A DNA stretch of 64,000 nucleotides. It comes from Comamonadaceae bacterium (GTDB taxonomy: Bacteria; Pseudomonadota; Gammaproteobacteria; Burkholderiales; Burkholderiaceae_C). The notes under the pieces were generated by a model that worked only from the letters and a program-made list of their open reading frames with translations, had not been told where the DNA came from and ran no database searches. The stretch is from assembly GCA_027484105.1 (NCBI GenBank), contig JAIXUG010000006.1, positions 124,001 to 188,000 on the forward strand. Reading direction: 5' to 3'. Every line of letters starts with the position of its first letter. Positions within the stretch are counted from its first letter, which is position 1. This document shows, one piece after another, positions 51,475-60,972 of the stretch. The position numbers and the translations under genes are program-made.

Positions 51475-52770
51475 ATGCGCGCAGCTCTTTGGCTCATTGC
51501 TCTGTTTGCCTTGGCTGCGGCGGGGGCTTGGTTGGCGGGCAACAACCAAGGCAGTGTCAGCCTGTTTCTCTACCCGCACCGGGTGGACATTTCCTTGAAC
51601 TTGGCTTTTTTGCTGGTGTTCTCGGTGATTGTTCTGGTGATTTTGGCCCAGCGAGCCTTGGCCGCGTTTGTCTCCTTGCCGCAAAAAGCCCAGCGTTGGC
51701 GATTGCAACAAAAGGAAAGAGCCAGCCATGCTGCCTTGTTGGACGCGATGGGGCACTTCATGGCAGGGCGTTTTTTGCGCGCCCGCAAAGCGGCTGAACA
51801 GGCCTTGAGCAAAGAGGCCTTGTTGGCCGAGTCCGGCGTGAGTCTGGAGCATGCCGTGTCTTTGCGGACCCTGGCGCACATCATGGCCGCGGAGGCTTGT
51901 CATGCCCTGCAGGACAAGGCCCAGCGACAACACCATCTGGATCAAGCGATGTCCGAGGCATTGAAAGCCCCGGGCAGTGAGCGTCAAACTTTGCTGGAAG
52001 GCACTCGCATGCGCGCGGCCCGCTGGTTGCTGGATGACCGTGATGCGGCTGCCAGTTTGAACGAGCTGGAGGCTTTGCCGCCTGCAGCGGGTCGGCGCAT
52101 GGTGGCGATGCGGCTTCAGCTCAAGGCCGCGCGTTTGTCCGGTCAACCCGCCAAAGCGCTGGAAACCGCGGCATTGCTGGCCAAGCACAAGGCCTTTTCG
52201 CCCGCTGCAGCCCAAAGCCTGTTGTCCCGCTTGGTTCTGGAGTTGATCGCGCACACCCACGACACAGAAGCTTTGCAGCGCACTTGGCAGCGCTTGACGG
52301 CTGCGCAGCGTTTGATGCCCGAGGTGGCTGCTGAGGCCGTTTTGCGTTGGTTGAAGTTGGGGGGTTCCCCCCAGATGGGCAGGACTTGGCTGCAGGACTT
52401 GTGGGCGCCTCTTCAATCGCAACACACCCAGTGGTCCCACGAGCAACGGGTGAAAGTTGTTCTGGCCCTGGATGCCTGCCTGCCGGATGTCGACGCTCAA
52501 GATGCGCTGGTCTGGCTGTCGCGTCTGGAGAGTGCCCAACAATCCCAGCCCCGGTCTGCCCATTTGCAGTATTTGGCGGGCATGCTGTGTTGGCGTCATC
52601 AGCTTTGGGGGAAGTCCCAAAGCTTGTTGAGTCAAGCGGCCAAAAATCTGGACAGCCCTGTACTCCTGCGAAAGGCCTGGATCGCCTTGGCCGAACTGGC
52701 TGAACAACGCCAGGACCCGGTGGCTGCAGCACACGCATGGAAACAGGCCGCGAAGTCTTCAAGCGACTGA
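51475..52770 (+). CDS. hemY: HemY tetratricopeptide-like membrane protein
   Basis: Inner-membrane protein of 431 residues. Two transmembrane helices (about 4-22 and 40-60) form the HemY N-terminal domain, followed by helical TPR-like repeats to the end (for example HFMAGRFLRARKAAEQAL near 93). In the proteobacterial operon it is thought to help late tetrapyrrole steps or membrane organisation; it is not the Bacillus-type HemY oxidase. It ends the operon before a bidirectional terminator. Confidence 0.93.
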   Translation: MRAALWLIALFALAAAGAWLAGNNQGSVSLFLYPHRVDISLNLAFLLVFSVIVLVILAQRALAAFVSLPQKAQRWRLQQKERASHAALLDAMGHFMAGRFLRARKAAEQALSKEALLAESGVSLEHAVSLRTLAHIMAAEACHALQDKAQRQHHLDQAMSEALKAPGSERQTLLEGTRMRAARWLLDDRDAAASLNELEALPPAAGRRMVAMRLQLKAARLSGQPAKALETAALLAKHKAFSPAAAQSLLSRLVLELIAHTHDTEALQRTWQRLTAAQRLMPEVAAEAVLRWLKLGGSPQMGRTWLQDLWAPLQSQHTQWSHEQRVKVVLALDACLPDVDAQDALVWLSRLESAQQSQPRSAHLQYLAGMLCWRHQLWGKSQSLLSQAAKNLDSPVLLRKAWIALAELAEQRQDPVAAAHAWKQAAKSSSD

Positions 52771-52837
52771 AAACTTGTCCGGGCCGGTGCCCTCTGAGTC
52801 AGCGCGATGTGCCCGTTCACGAGGTTTGATCCACTCG

Positions 52838-52867
52838 AAAAAAAACCGGGCCATGTGGCCCGGTTTT
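52838..52867. terminator. Bidirectional terminator between hemY and rne
   Basis: Stem ACCGGGCC/GGCCCGGT with loop ATGT, flanked by A8 on the left and T4 on the right. On the minus strand it ends in T8, a strong terminator for rne; on the plus strand the shorter U-run should still terminate hemY. Confidence 0.92.
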
Positions 52868-52896
52868 GGATGGAAGCCAAGGTGCATTCACCGAAA

Positions 52897-55875
52897 TCAG
52901 AATGGCACTTTCAGCGTGTTGAGGTCTTTGCGTGTTTCCACCAGAACCAGCGGGCCTTCGTTCAGCACCACAGCTGGCGGACGCTCACGGGGCACGCGCA
53001 CCGGTTGGGGTTCGGCGGCAATGGCAGCCTGAACGGCAGCCACTTTGCTGGCGTCGGAGTTCACCCAGATCAGACCTGAGCTTTGTGCCAGTTGTTGCAG
53101 ACCTTCCATGGGCAAGGTGTACTGCGCCACTGGGGGCAGGCTGGCGCGAGCGGTCTCGGTGGCCGATGCAGCAGGTGGTGAAGCGGAGGGTGCAGCGGGT
53201 GCAGAGGCCGTGGCAGGCGCTGGTGCAGGTTCAGCCACTGGTGCCGGGCTTTCAGACACCTGCGGCGCCACAGCGGGCGCAGCCGTGGTGTCAGGCGCTG
53301 CGGCCACGGGGGCTGCAGGCGCTGGGTTGCTGACGACCGATTCTTCAGCGGCAGGTGCCACGGCGGCTGGCTGTGCGCGCTCAAAATACGAGCGCGGGGC
53401 AGGACGGTCTTGTGTGCTGGTTTCGCTGGCGACGGGTGCGGCATTGATTTCGCCAGAGCTGTCTTCAGCAGCGCCGTCTGGGCGTGATTCGCCTGCGCGT
53501 TCACGGCGGTCCCGGCCGTAACGGTCACGTGAGCGCCTTTCGCGGCGTTCACCGTTGTGGTCGGCTGGCGTGCCACCTTCTGCAGCGATCGTGCTTGCTT
53601 GGGCATCCGTGTTGGTCACCTCGGCTTCAGGGGCGTTGTCCGTTTGGCGGCGCTCGCCACCGCGCTCACGACGGCCCTCACCGCCGCGTTCGCCACGTTC
53701 ACGGCGACCTTCACCACGCGGTGCACGCTCTTGACGCACTTCGGTGCTGTCGGTGCTCAACTCAGGGCTGGCATCGCTGCGGCCTTCATTTTTGCCTTCC
53801 TGGCGGTTTTCGCTGCGGCCATCGCGACGGCCTTCACGGGCAGGGCGTTCGGCCCGCTCACCCCGCTCGGCGCGTTCGCCACGTGCCGGGCGGGTTTCGC
53901 CGTCACGCAATTCGTTGCGACCTTCCGCACGGCTCTCACCGCGACCTTCGCCGCGTCGACCGCCTTCGCGGGGCGCACGCACTTCCGCATTGGCTGATTC
54001 GCTGCGCTCGCCTCGGCGGCCACCACGTCGGCCCTCGCGTCCAGCTTCACGGCCTTCGGTGCGGCGCTCGACGTTGCGGCCTTCGCGCGGCTTGTCATCT
54101 TTTTTGTCAACGGCGGCTGGCGCCGCTTCTGGGGTGCTGCCCCCGAACAGGTTTTTCAGCCAGCCAAAGAAACCGCCGGTGGCTGCCGGTGCAGCCACCG
54201 GTGCGGCGGCAGCTGGGCGCGCAGGTTTGGCCGTGGCGGCAGGTGCCTCTGGCTTGGCCGGGGCGATCGGCGCAGGCGCGTCGGGCAACACACCCTTGAT
54301 GACGGGCGTTTGCTTGTTGGTGGGCTCTTGTGAACGGCGCGTCACGGTGGTCGCGTCTTCGATCTCTTCGGCCATCTTGTAGCTGGCTTCGATGCGGTCC
54401 AGGCGCGGGTCGTCGTGCTTCAAGCGCTCCAGTTTGTAATGAGGGGTTTCCAGCGATTTGTTGGGCACCAGCAGCACATTGATGCGTTGCTGCAACTCGA
54501 TCTTGGCGATCTCGGAGCGCTTTTCGTTGAGCAGGAAAGACGCCACCTCGACAGGCACTTGGGCGTGCACCGCCGCGCTGTTGTCCTTCATGGACTCTTC
54601 CTGGATGATGCGCAGAATTTGCAGCGCCGAGCTTTCGGTGTCGCGGATGTGGCCTGCGCCACCGCAACGTGGGCAAGGGATCGAGGCGCCTTCGGAGAGG
54701 GCGGGTTTGAGGCGCTGGCGGCTCATCTCCAGCAGGCCGAATTTGCTGATGGCGCCGAACTGCACGCGGGCACGGTCTTGGCGCAGGGCGTCGCGCAAGC
54801 GGTTTTCCACTTCGCGGCGGTTCTTGGCTTCTTCCATGTCGATGAAGTCGATCACGATCAGGCCACCCAAGTCGCGCAAGCGCATCTGGCGGGCCACTTC
54901 GTCGGCGGCTTCCAGGTTGGTGCGGGTCGCGGTTTCTTCGATGTCACCACCCTTGATGGCGCGCGCCGAGTTGACGTCCACCGAGACCAAGGCTTCGGTG
55001 TGGTCGATCACGATGGCACCACCCGAAGGCAGTTGCACCGTGCGGGCATAGGCCGATTCGATCTGGTGCTCGATCTGGAAGCGGCTGAACAGCGGCGCGT
55101 CGTCGCGGTAGCGCTTCACACGGGGCGCGAACTCGGGCATCACGTGGCTCATGAATTGCTGAGCCTGTTCGTAGATGTCGTCGGTGTCGATCAGGATGTC
55201 GCCGATGTCGTTGTTGAAGTAATCGCGGATGGCGCGGATCACCAGACTCGATTCCTGGTAAATCAGGAAAGCGCCTTTGCCTTGGGAAGCTCCGTCGATC
55301 GCGGTCCAGAGCTTGAGCAGGTAGTTCAGGTCCCACTGCAGTTCGGGCGCGGAGCGGCCAATGCCGGCGGTGCGGGCGATGATGGACATGCCCTTGGGGT
55401 ACTCCAGCTGGTCCATCGCCTCCTTGAGTTCGGCGCGGTCGTCGCCCTCGATGCGGCGGCTGACGCCACCACCCCGGGGGTTGTTGGGCATGAGCACCAC
55501 ATAGCGGCCCGCCAGACTGACGAAGGTGGTGAGGGCCGCGCCCTTGTTGCCGCGCTCTTCCTTTTCGACCTGCACCAAAAGGGATTGGCCTTCTTTGATG
55601 ACGTCCTGGATGCGGGCCTGGCTGACGGACACGCCTTCGGCAAAGTATTGGCGTGAGATTTCCTTGAAGGGCAAAAAGCCGTGCCTGTCTTCACCGTAGT
55701 CCACGAAGCAGGCTTCGAGCGAGGGCTCGACGCGCGTCACGATGGCTTTGTAGATGTTGCCCTTGCGCTGTTCGCGCCCTTCGATTTCGATTTCGTAGTC
55801 GAGGAGTTTTTGTCCATCGACGATGGCCAGGCGGCGCTCTTCAGCTTGCGTGGCGTTGATCAGCATCCGTTTCAT
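52897..55875 (-). CDS. rne: Ribonuclease E
   Basis: Essential endoribonuclease, 992 residues, that starts mRNA decay and processes rRNA and tRNA. The N-terminal half has the S1 domain (about 36-120), 5' sensor/RNase H-like parts, catalytic Asp residues in VDVNSARA and LIVIDFIDMEE, and the zinc link CPRCGGAG near 405. The C-terminal half is low-complexity: a WLKNLFGG element near 572, a long Arg/Glu/Gly-rich tract (about 600-760) and an Ala/Pro-rich tail, expected to bind RNA and degradosome partners. AAGGA precedes ATG 55875. A long untranslated leader is likely, as rne autoregulates in other bacteria. Confidence 0.96.
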   Translation of the reverse strand: MKRMLINATQAEERRLAIVDGQKLLDYEIEIEGREQRKGNIYKAIVTRVEPSLEACFVDYGEDRHGFLPFKEISRQYFAEGVSVSQARIQDVIKEGQSLLVQVEKEERGNKGAALTTFVSLAGRYVVLMPNNPRGGGVSRRIEGDDRAELKEAMDQLEYPKGMSIIARTAGIGRSAPELQWDLNYLLKLWTAIDGASQGKGAFLIYQESSLVIRAIRDYFNNDIGDILIDTDDIYEQAQQFMSHVMPEFAPRVKRYRDDAPLFSRFQIEHQIESAYARTVQLPSGGAIVIDHTEALVSVDVNSARAIKGGDIEETATRTNLEAADEVARQMRLRDLGGLIVIDFIDMEEAKNRREVENRLRDALRQDRARVQFGAISKFGLLEMSRQRLKPALSEGASIPCPRCGGAGHIRDTESSALQILRIIQEESMKDNSAAVHAQVPVEVASFLLNEKRSEIAKIELQQRINVLLVPNKSLETPHYKLERLKHDDPRLDRIEASYKMAEEIEDATTVTRRSQEPTNKQTPVIKGVLPDAPAPIAPAKPEAPAATAKPARPAAAAPVAAPAATGGFFGWLKNLFGGSTPEAAPAAVDKKDDKPREGRNVERRTEGREAGREGRRGGRRGERSESANAEVRAPREGGRRGEGRGESRAEGRNELRDGETRPARGERAERGERAERPAREGRRDGRSENRQEGKNEGRSDASPELSTDSTEVRQERAPRGEGRRERGERGGEGRRERGGERRQTDNAPEAEVTNTDAQASTIAAEGGTPADHNGERRERRSRDRYGRDRRERAGESRPDGAAEDSSGEINAAPVASETSTQDRPAPRSYFERAQPAAVAPAAEESVVSNPAPAAPVAAAPDTTAAPAVAPQVSESPAPVAEPAPAPATASAPAAPSASPPAASATETARASLPPVAQYTLPMEGLQQLAQSSGLIWVNSDASKVAAVQAAIAAEPQPVRVPRERPPAVVLNEGPLVLVETRKDLNTLKVPF

Positions 55876-56502
55876 GATGCGTTCCTTTTCTTGTCAGCTT
55901 GGCTTCGGTGCAGACAATGTCCGCACGCGAAAAACCTGTTTACACAACCGGCTTCCGGTTCTTGGGAACCGCGAAGCCCACGTTGCCGGAGCTGACGCCT
56001 GAAACGAAGGGAATTGCCGAGGGTGATCGCCATTCAACTGTGCGTGAGCACAGGAATGGGGATCGTGGCGCGTGGATGGTGCGAGAGACAAGGCGTGCAC
56101 AGATTCGTCCACTGCCGGGGGCTTCCCCCGGTGTCCAAGACAAACTGCCGGTCACCAGGCGTGACGATGGAGCATGGCTTCGTGAGCCACTCCAAGTACA
56201 TCAGCAAAGTTCCGAACAACACAACCATCTCGCTTTGATCCGCCCAGCAGACCATGGGGCTGCTGGATTGGGGGTATTCCGTATCTGGGTTTCTGGGCGT
56301 CGGCCCAACCTCCGGGGCGTTTTGCCACTGTCGGCGTTGGCCTTCAGTCTGCAAATCGTGCCGGGGGTGGCATCGACCATCTGGTTTGGTGCGGTGGTGG
56401 TGGACTAAACTCCAGCTAGACAGGAATTCATTTCCATTTGAATCAACCACTTACAGCCAATTGCCAGTGAATCACATTATAGGGGCCAAGTCTGCTGCTG
56501 CG
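55876..56502. other. Divergent rne/rluC leader region
   Basis: This 627-bp stretch has no convincing gene. It holds nested small palindromes close to rne (ACCGG-CTT-CCGGT and GGTTC-TTG-GGAACC, about 55958-55987) that could fold in the rne leader. In E. coli the rne leader is the autoregulatory target of RNase E; a like role here is inference. A possible rluC -10-like CATTAT is at 56475, without a good -35. Confidence 0.45.
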
Positions 56503-57483
56503 ATGCCCGCCGTCAAATGGTTGTTGGTGGACGAGGAGTCGGCAGGGCAGCGATTGGACAACTTTTTGATGCGTCAGCTCAAAGGCGTGCCCAAAACGCA
56601 CGTCTACCGCATCATCCGCAGTGGTGAAGTGCGCATCAACAAGGGGCGGGCCTCGGCCGAAACCCGGGTGGAGGTGGGCGACGAAGTGCGTGTGCCGCCA
56701 GTGCGGGTGTCCGAAAAGCTGGCGGACAAGGCTGCAAACCCAGCGCCTGGCCGTGAATTTCCGCTTTTGCTGGAAGACGACAGCCTGATGGCGATCAACA
56801 AACCGGCCGGTGTGGCGGTGCATGGCGGATCGGGTGTGAGTTTTGGGGTGATCGAACAATTGCGTCAGGCCCGCCCCCAGGCCAAGCTGTTGGAGTTGGT
56901 GCACCGCTTGGACCGGGACACCAGCGGTATTTTGCTGGTGGCCAAGAAGCGCAGCGCCCTCAAAAACCTGCAGGACCAGTTTCGCGAACGAGAAACGGGC
57001 AAGACCTACCTGGCGCTGGTCAAAGGCGATTGGCCTGCCAAACTCAAGGTGATCGACCAGCCCTTGCAAAAATTTTTGCTGCCAGGCAAGGACGGGATGG
57101 AAGGCGAGCGTCGCGTCAAAGTGACGACGCCCGAGGACCCGGACGGCATGCGGTCCATCACCCTGGTCAAGGTGTCACAACGCTTGCAAGGGGCCACCTT
57201 GCTCGAAGTGACCATCAAGACCGGGCGCACGCACCAGATCCGGGTGCATTTGTCCTCGCAGGGCCATCCGATTGCGGGCGACGACAAATACGGTGATTTT
57301 GAGTGGAATCGTCAGCTTCAAAAGCCAACGGCCCAGCCCGGACTCAAACGCATGTTTTTGCATGCCTGGCGCTTGCAGTTCAACCACCCTGTGACCGCTG
57401 AGCGCGTCGCCCTGCAAGCCGATTTACCCCCCGAATTGAAGGCTTACGTAGACCATGTCCCAGCCAAGACCCCGCCAGTTTGA
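56503..57483 (+). CDS. rluC: 23S rRNA pseudouridine synthase RluC
   Basis: Pseudouridine synthase for 23S rRNA U955, U2504 and U2580, 326 residues. S4 domain near 16-75 (LDNFLMRQLKGVPKTHVYRI), catalytic Asp in LVHRLDRDTSGILLVAKKRS near 133, GRTHQIRVHLSSQGHPIAGD near 242. The divergent rne neighbour is the classical RluC context. ATG 56503 is taken; GTG 56467 is possible. The next gene (HAD phosphatase) starts inside its last 29 bp, so the genes are coupled. Confidence 0.95.
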   Translation: MPAVKWLLVDEESAGQRLDNFLMRQLKGVPKTHVYRIIRSGEVRINKGRASAETRVEVGDEVRVPPVRVSEKLADKAANPAPGREFPLLLEDDSLMAINKPAGVAVHGGSGVSFGVIEQLRQARPQAKLLELVHRLDRDTSGILLVAKKRSALKNLQDQFRERETGKTYLALVKGDWPAKLKVIDQPLQKFLLPGKDGMEGERRVKVTTPEDPDGMRSITLVKVSQRLQGATLLEVTIKTGRTHQIRVHLSSQGHPIAGDDKYGDFEWNRQLQKPTAQPGLKRMFLHAWRLQFNHPVTAERVALQADLPPELKAYVDHVPAKTPPV

Positions 57484-58123
57484 CCTGATCGCTTTCGATT
57501 GGGACGGCACTTTGTTCGATTCCACCGCCATCATCACCCGCTGCATCCAAAGGGCCGTGGTGGATGTTGGCGGTCAGGAGCCCACGCGCGAAGCGGCTTC
57601 TTATGTGATCGGCATGGCGCTCATGCCTGCCCTGGCCCATGCCGCGCCCGATGTGCCCAAAGACAAATACCCGGCACTGGGGGAGCGTTACCGCCACCAT
57701 TACCTTCAGCACCAAAACGACATCAGCTTGTTTGAGGGTGTGTTGGGCATGCTGGACGAGCTCAAAGCAAGGCACCATTGGCTGACGGTGGCCACCGGCA
57801 AAAGCCGCCATGGCCTGAACGAAGCGCTGCAGGCGGTCGAGTTGCGTCACCGTTTTGACGGTTCGCGCACGGCCGACGAGACTGCGGGCAAGCCCAACCC
57901 CTTGATGCTCAACGAATTGATGCGGGAGTTTGGCGTCGAGCCCGAGCGCACTTTGATGATTGGCGACACCACACACGACCTGCAAATGGCCTTGAATGCG
58001 GGTTGCGCCAGTGTGGGCGTGAGTTACGGCGCCCACGAACCCGCCGCCTTTCATGCCTTGCAACCGCGCCACGTGGCGCACAGCGTGCGCGAATTGCACG
58101 ACTGGTTGCTGCAACACGCCTGA
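57455..58123 (+). CDS. HAD-superfamily phosphatase (phosphoglycolate phosphatase-like)
   Basis: HAD subfamily IA hydrolase, 222 residues. Motif I FDWDGTLFDS (nucleophile Asp near 15), motif II VATGKSRHG near 113, motif III Lys in TAGKPNPLML near 148, and motif IV MIGDTTHDLQMA near 170. A small helical cap lies between. It resembles Gph-type phosphoglycolate phosphatases, but the substrate is not certain. It overlaps the end of rluC by 29 bp and precedes a Rieske protein gene. Confidence 0.9.
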   Translation: MSQPRPRQFDLIAFDWDGTLFDSTAIITRCIQRAVVDVGGQEPTREAASYVIGMALMPALAHAAPDVPKDKYPALGERYRHHYLQHQNDISLFEGVLGMLDELKARHHWLTVATGKSRHGLNEALQAVELRHRFDGSRTADETAGKPNPLMLNELMREFGVEPERTLMIGDTTHDLQMALNAGCASVGVSYGAHEPAAFHALQPRHVAHSVRELHDWLLQHA

Positions 58124-58144
58124 AGCCTGAAACAAGGAGCGCCC

Positions 58145-58510
58145 ATGGAGCCGATGATCCCTTTGTGCAACAGCGCCGACCTGGTCAATGGGGGGCGTGC
58201 TGTGCCCTTTGACATCGTCTATGCCGGGCAGACCTGCCGTGCTTTTGCCATCCGATACCAAGGCCAGGTGCATGCCTATTTGAACCGGTGCACCCATGTG
58301 GCGATGGAGATGGATTACCAACCCGACCGTTTCTTTGACAACACCGGCCGCTGGCTGATGTGTGCCACACACGGTGCCACTTACGAGCCCGACAGCGGTG
58401 CTTGCGCGGGCGGTCCCTGCCGTGGCGGCCTGGTCAAAATAGACTTGTCAGAGCGTGACGGGGTGGTTCACTGGCATACTGCCTACAACTTGAAACCCCT
58501 CGAATTTTGA
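58145..58510 (+). CDS. Rieske [2Fe-2S] ferredoxin-like protein
   Basis: Small Rieske-domain protein, 121 residues. The cluster ligands are C-x-H in NRCTHVAME (Cys49, His51) and C-x2-H in LMCATHGATY (Cys73, His76). No signal peptide or membrane segment is present, so it is a soluble electron carrier or a regulatory domain. It lies between the HAD phosphatase and sppA genes; its stop is next to the sppA start, so the run rluC-HAD-Rieske-sppA is one transcript. Confidence 0.88.
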   Translation: MEPMIPLCNSADLVNGGRAVPFDIVYAGQTCRAFAIRYQGQVHAYLNRCTHVAMEMDYQPDRFFDNTGRWLMCATHGATYEPDSGACAGGPCRGGLVKIDLSERDGVVHWHTAYNLKPLEF

Positions 58511-58512
58511 CC

Positions 58513-59532
58513 ATGCAAGACCCCCAGGACAAACTGTCCAAGCCTGATGAACAACCCGTCCAGACTGCGCCCGAGTCGGGCGCAGGCACGGCGGCCATGG
58601 CGGCCCAGGAGAGTTGGGCACGAGAAACGCTTGAAAAGTTGGCCTTTGCCCAACTCCAAGAGCAGCAGACAGCGCGGCGCTGGAAACTGGGGATGCGTCT
58701 GGCTTGGCTGGGCATCTTTGTTGTGGTGCTTTGGCAATTGTTCAGTTTCGGTTCTGCATCGACCAGTCCCAGTTTCCCGCACACGGCCTTGGTCACCATC
58801 GTGGGGGAGATTTCACCCGATACCGAGGCCAGTGCGGAAAACGTCATGTCGGCCATGCGCACAGCGCTCGAAGACCCTGGCTCCAGGGCTTTGATCTTGT
58901 TGATCAATTCGCCCGGTGGCAGCCCGGTTCAAGCCGGTTTGATCAACGATGAAATCAGACGCCTGAGGGCCTTGCACAACAAACCCGTGTATGCGGTGGT
59001 GGAAGAGTCTTGTGCGTCGGCTGCGTACTACATCGCCGTTGCCGCAGATCAAATTTTTGTCGACAAGGCCAGCTTGGTGGGCAGCATCGGTGTGTTGATG
59101 GATGGTTTTGGCTTCACCGGCTTGATGGACAAGCTGGGCGTGGAGCGGCGTTTGATGACGGCCGGCGAAAACAAGGGTTTTCTGGACCCCTTCAGTCCCC
59201 AGACAGCACCCCAGCGGCAACATGCGCAAGCGATGTTGGACCAGATTCACAAGCAATTCATCGAGGCCGTCAGGAAAGGCCGGGGCGAGCGTTTGAAGGA
59301 CAACCCTGAAATGTTCAGTGGTTTGTTTTGGAGCGGTCAGCAAGCGGTGGACCTCGGTTTGGCTGACGGTCTGGGCAGCATCGATGGCGTGGCCAGGGAT
59401 GTGGTCAAAGCCCCCGATGTGATCGACTACACCCAAAGAGAAAATGTCGCCGAGCGTTTGGTCAAACGTTTTGGTGTGGCGGTCGGTGAGGGCTCCGTGC
59501 GCGCATTGCGCGCCAGCGCAACCATGCGCTGA
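58513..59532 (+). CDS. sppA: Signal peptide peptidase SppA-type S49 protease
   Basis: Inner-membrane serine protease of the S49 family, 339 residues, that degrades signal peptides. One transmembrane helix is near 62-80 (LAWLGIFVVVLWQLF). The single S49 domain has LLINSPGGSPVQAGLINDEI near 127, nucleophile Ser in ESCASAAYYIA near 165 and VGSIGVLMDGFGFTGLMDKL near 188, typical of the short form. ATG 58513 is two codons after TTG 58507, which overlaps the Rieske stop. Confidence 0.92.
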   Translation: MQDPQDKLSKPDEQPVQTAPESGAGTAAMAAQESWARETLEKLAFAQLQEQQTARRWKLGMRLAWLGIFVVVLWQLFSFGSASTSPSFPHTALVTIVGEISPDTEASAENVMSAMRTALEDPGSRALILLINSPGGSPVQAGLINDEIRRLRALHNKPVYAVVEESCASAAYYIAVAADQIFVDKASLVGSIGVLMDGFGFTGLMDKLGVERRLMTAGENKGFLDPFSPQTAPQRQHAQAMLDQIHKQFIEAVRKGRGERLKDNPEMFSGLFWSGQQAVDLGLADGLGSIDGVARDVVKAPDVIDYTQRENVAERLVKRFGVAVGEGSVRALRASATMR

Positions 59533-59574
59533 GATGCGTTGCGCTGTGGGGTCAGAGCTTCGTCATCTCAAGGC

Positions 59575-60345
59575 TCAAGGCCCGATGGCATAGACCGCTG
59601 GCGTGTGACCATCAGGGCCTTTGAGGCCCTTTTTCCATTGTGCAATCGTGTGGCTCTGGATGCTGGCTGAGGGCAGTGTGAGGCCACTCGCAATGGCCAA
59701 GCGGGTGTTGGCTTGCAAGCTCTGCAACAGTCCCGCGAGCATGGCGGCATTGCGATAAGGGGTTTCAATCCACAGCTGTGTCTGGCCGGTTTTGAGCGCC
59801 AGTGACTCCAGCTGTTTCAGGCGTGCGGTGCGTTCTGTTGCGTCTTGGGGCAGGTAGCCCACAAATGCAAAATTTTGGCCATTAAGGCCACTGGCGGCCA
59901 GTGCCAGCAGCAAGGACACCGGGCCCACCAGCGGCACCACGGTCATGCCCAAGTCGTGTGCGGCGCGTACCACCGAACTGCCCGGGTCGGCCACGGCGGG
60001 CATGCCGGCCTCGCTGACCAGGCCGATGTCGTGGCCTTGCAAGGCGGCCGAGAGCATCGATTTGCCGTCAAAACCCGATTGGTGATCGCCTTTTTTGTGC
60101 ACATGCCGTGGCAACTCGGTGATTTCTTGTTCGGCCAAGGGTGCCACCAGTGGGTGGGTTTCTCCCACGCGCTTGAGGAAGGCCCGTGTGCTTTTGGCGT
60201 TCTCGCAGACCCAATGGCGCAAGCCGGCCGCTGCAACCAAGGTGGCTTCGGGCAAGACATGCTCGATGGGTGCTTGTGCTTGGCAAGCAAAGTCCAGTGG
60301 GGTGGGTACCAAAAGCAAGCGACCTTTGACAGGAGGGGTCTTCAC
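59575..60345 (-). CDS. RsmI-like SAM-dependent methyltransferase (tetrapyrrole methylase fold)
   Basis: Protein of 256 residues with the tetrapyrrole-methylase fold used by RsmI-type rRNA cytidine methyltransferases. GRLLLVPTPLDFA at the start, VSEAGMPAVADPGSSVVRAA near 110 (SAM-binding Gly-rich loop) and VVPLVGPVSLLLALAASGLN near 137 match the family. The N-terminus lacks the strict AEDTR motif of RsmI (here AAAGLRHW), so it is probably a related paralogue rather than RsmI itself. Its start overlaps the end of yceF by 4 bp, so the two minus-strand genes are coupled. Confidence 0.85.
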   Translation of the reverse strand: MKTPPVKGRLLLVPTPLDFACQAQAPIEHVLPEATLVAAAGLRHWVCENAKSTRAFLKRVGETHPLVAPLAEQEITELPRHVHKKGDHQSGFDGKSMLSAALQGHDIGLVSEAGMPAVADPGSSVVRAAHDLGMTVVPLVGPVSLLLALAASGLNGQNFAFVGYLPQDATERTARLKQLESLALKTGQTQLWIETPYRNAAMLAGLLQSLQANTRLAIASGLTLPSASIQSHTIAQWKKGLKGPDGHTPAVYAIGP

Positions 60346-60947
60346 AGCAATTTCACTCCGGCTTGACGAAGCAATCGCGCGGTGCGGATCAGGGGCAGAC
60401 CGATCAGCGCGGTCGGGTCGTCGTTGTCGATCGATTCGAGCAGGGCGATGCCCAAGCCCTCGCTTTTGGCACTGCCTGCGCAGTCGTAGGGCTGTTCGGC
60501 CTGCAGGTAGGACTCGATCTCCTCGTCGCTCAGATCCCGAAAAACCACCCGCACCGCTGCCAGATCCACGGCTTCAAAGCCGCTGTCCAGGCAAACCACG
60601 GCCAATGCAGTCTGAAAAATCACGGTCTTCCCGCGCATTTGGCGGAGCTGCGCCACAGCGCGTGCGTGTTCGCCCGGCTTGCCCAAGGGTTGGCCCGCCA
60701 AATCTGCCACCTGGTCGGACCCGATCACGACGGCGCCAGGGTGCAGTTCGGCCACCGCCTTTGCTTTGGCCAGCGCCAGGCGCAACGCCAAATCCCGGGG
60801 GGATTCGCCAGGCCAGGGTGTTTCATCCACATTCGGGGCGCTCACGCTGAAGGGCAGGCGCAGCCGCTCCATCAATTCGCGGCGGTAACGTGAAGTGGAG
60901 CCCAGCACCACTGGGCGGGACTCGGTATCAGAAGTCGTCATGTTCAT
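60342..60947 (-). CDS. yceF: Maf/YceF-family nucleotide pyrophosphatase
   Basis: Maf-like house-cleaning pyrophosphatase, 201 residues, of the YceF subgroup that hydrolyses 7-methyl-GTP. LGSTSRYRRELMERL near 15 (S-x-x-R), NVDETPWPGESP near 39, VIGSDQVADLAGQPLGKPG near 74 and GSAKSEGLGIALLESIDNDD near 157 fit the family. It diverges from yceD across 25 bp, the same neighbour order as in E. coli. ATG 60941 is an alternative start. Confidence 0.92.
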   Translation of the reverse strand: MNMTTSDTESRPVVLGSTSRYRRELMERLRLPFSVSAPNVDETPWPGESPRDLALRLALAKAKAVAELHPGAVVIGSDQVADLAGQPLGKPGEHARAVAQLRQMRGKTVIFQTALAVVCLDSGFEAVDLAAVRVVFRDLSDEEIESYLQAEQPYDCAGSAKSEGLGIALLESIDNDDPTALIGLPLIRTARLLRQAGVKLL

Positions 60948-60972
60948 GGAGTGATTCTCTTACACTGCGGGT

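Noticed and set aside
50491..52734. Minus-strand open frame of 747 codons across hemX and hemY
   Set aside because: Antisense to clear hemX and hemY coding sequence; Gln/His/Arg-rich translation with no domain pattern.
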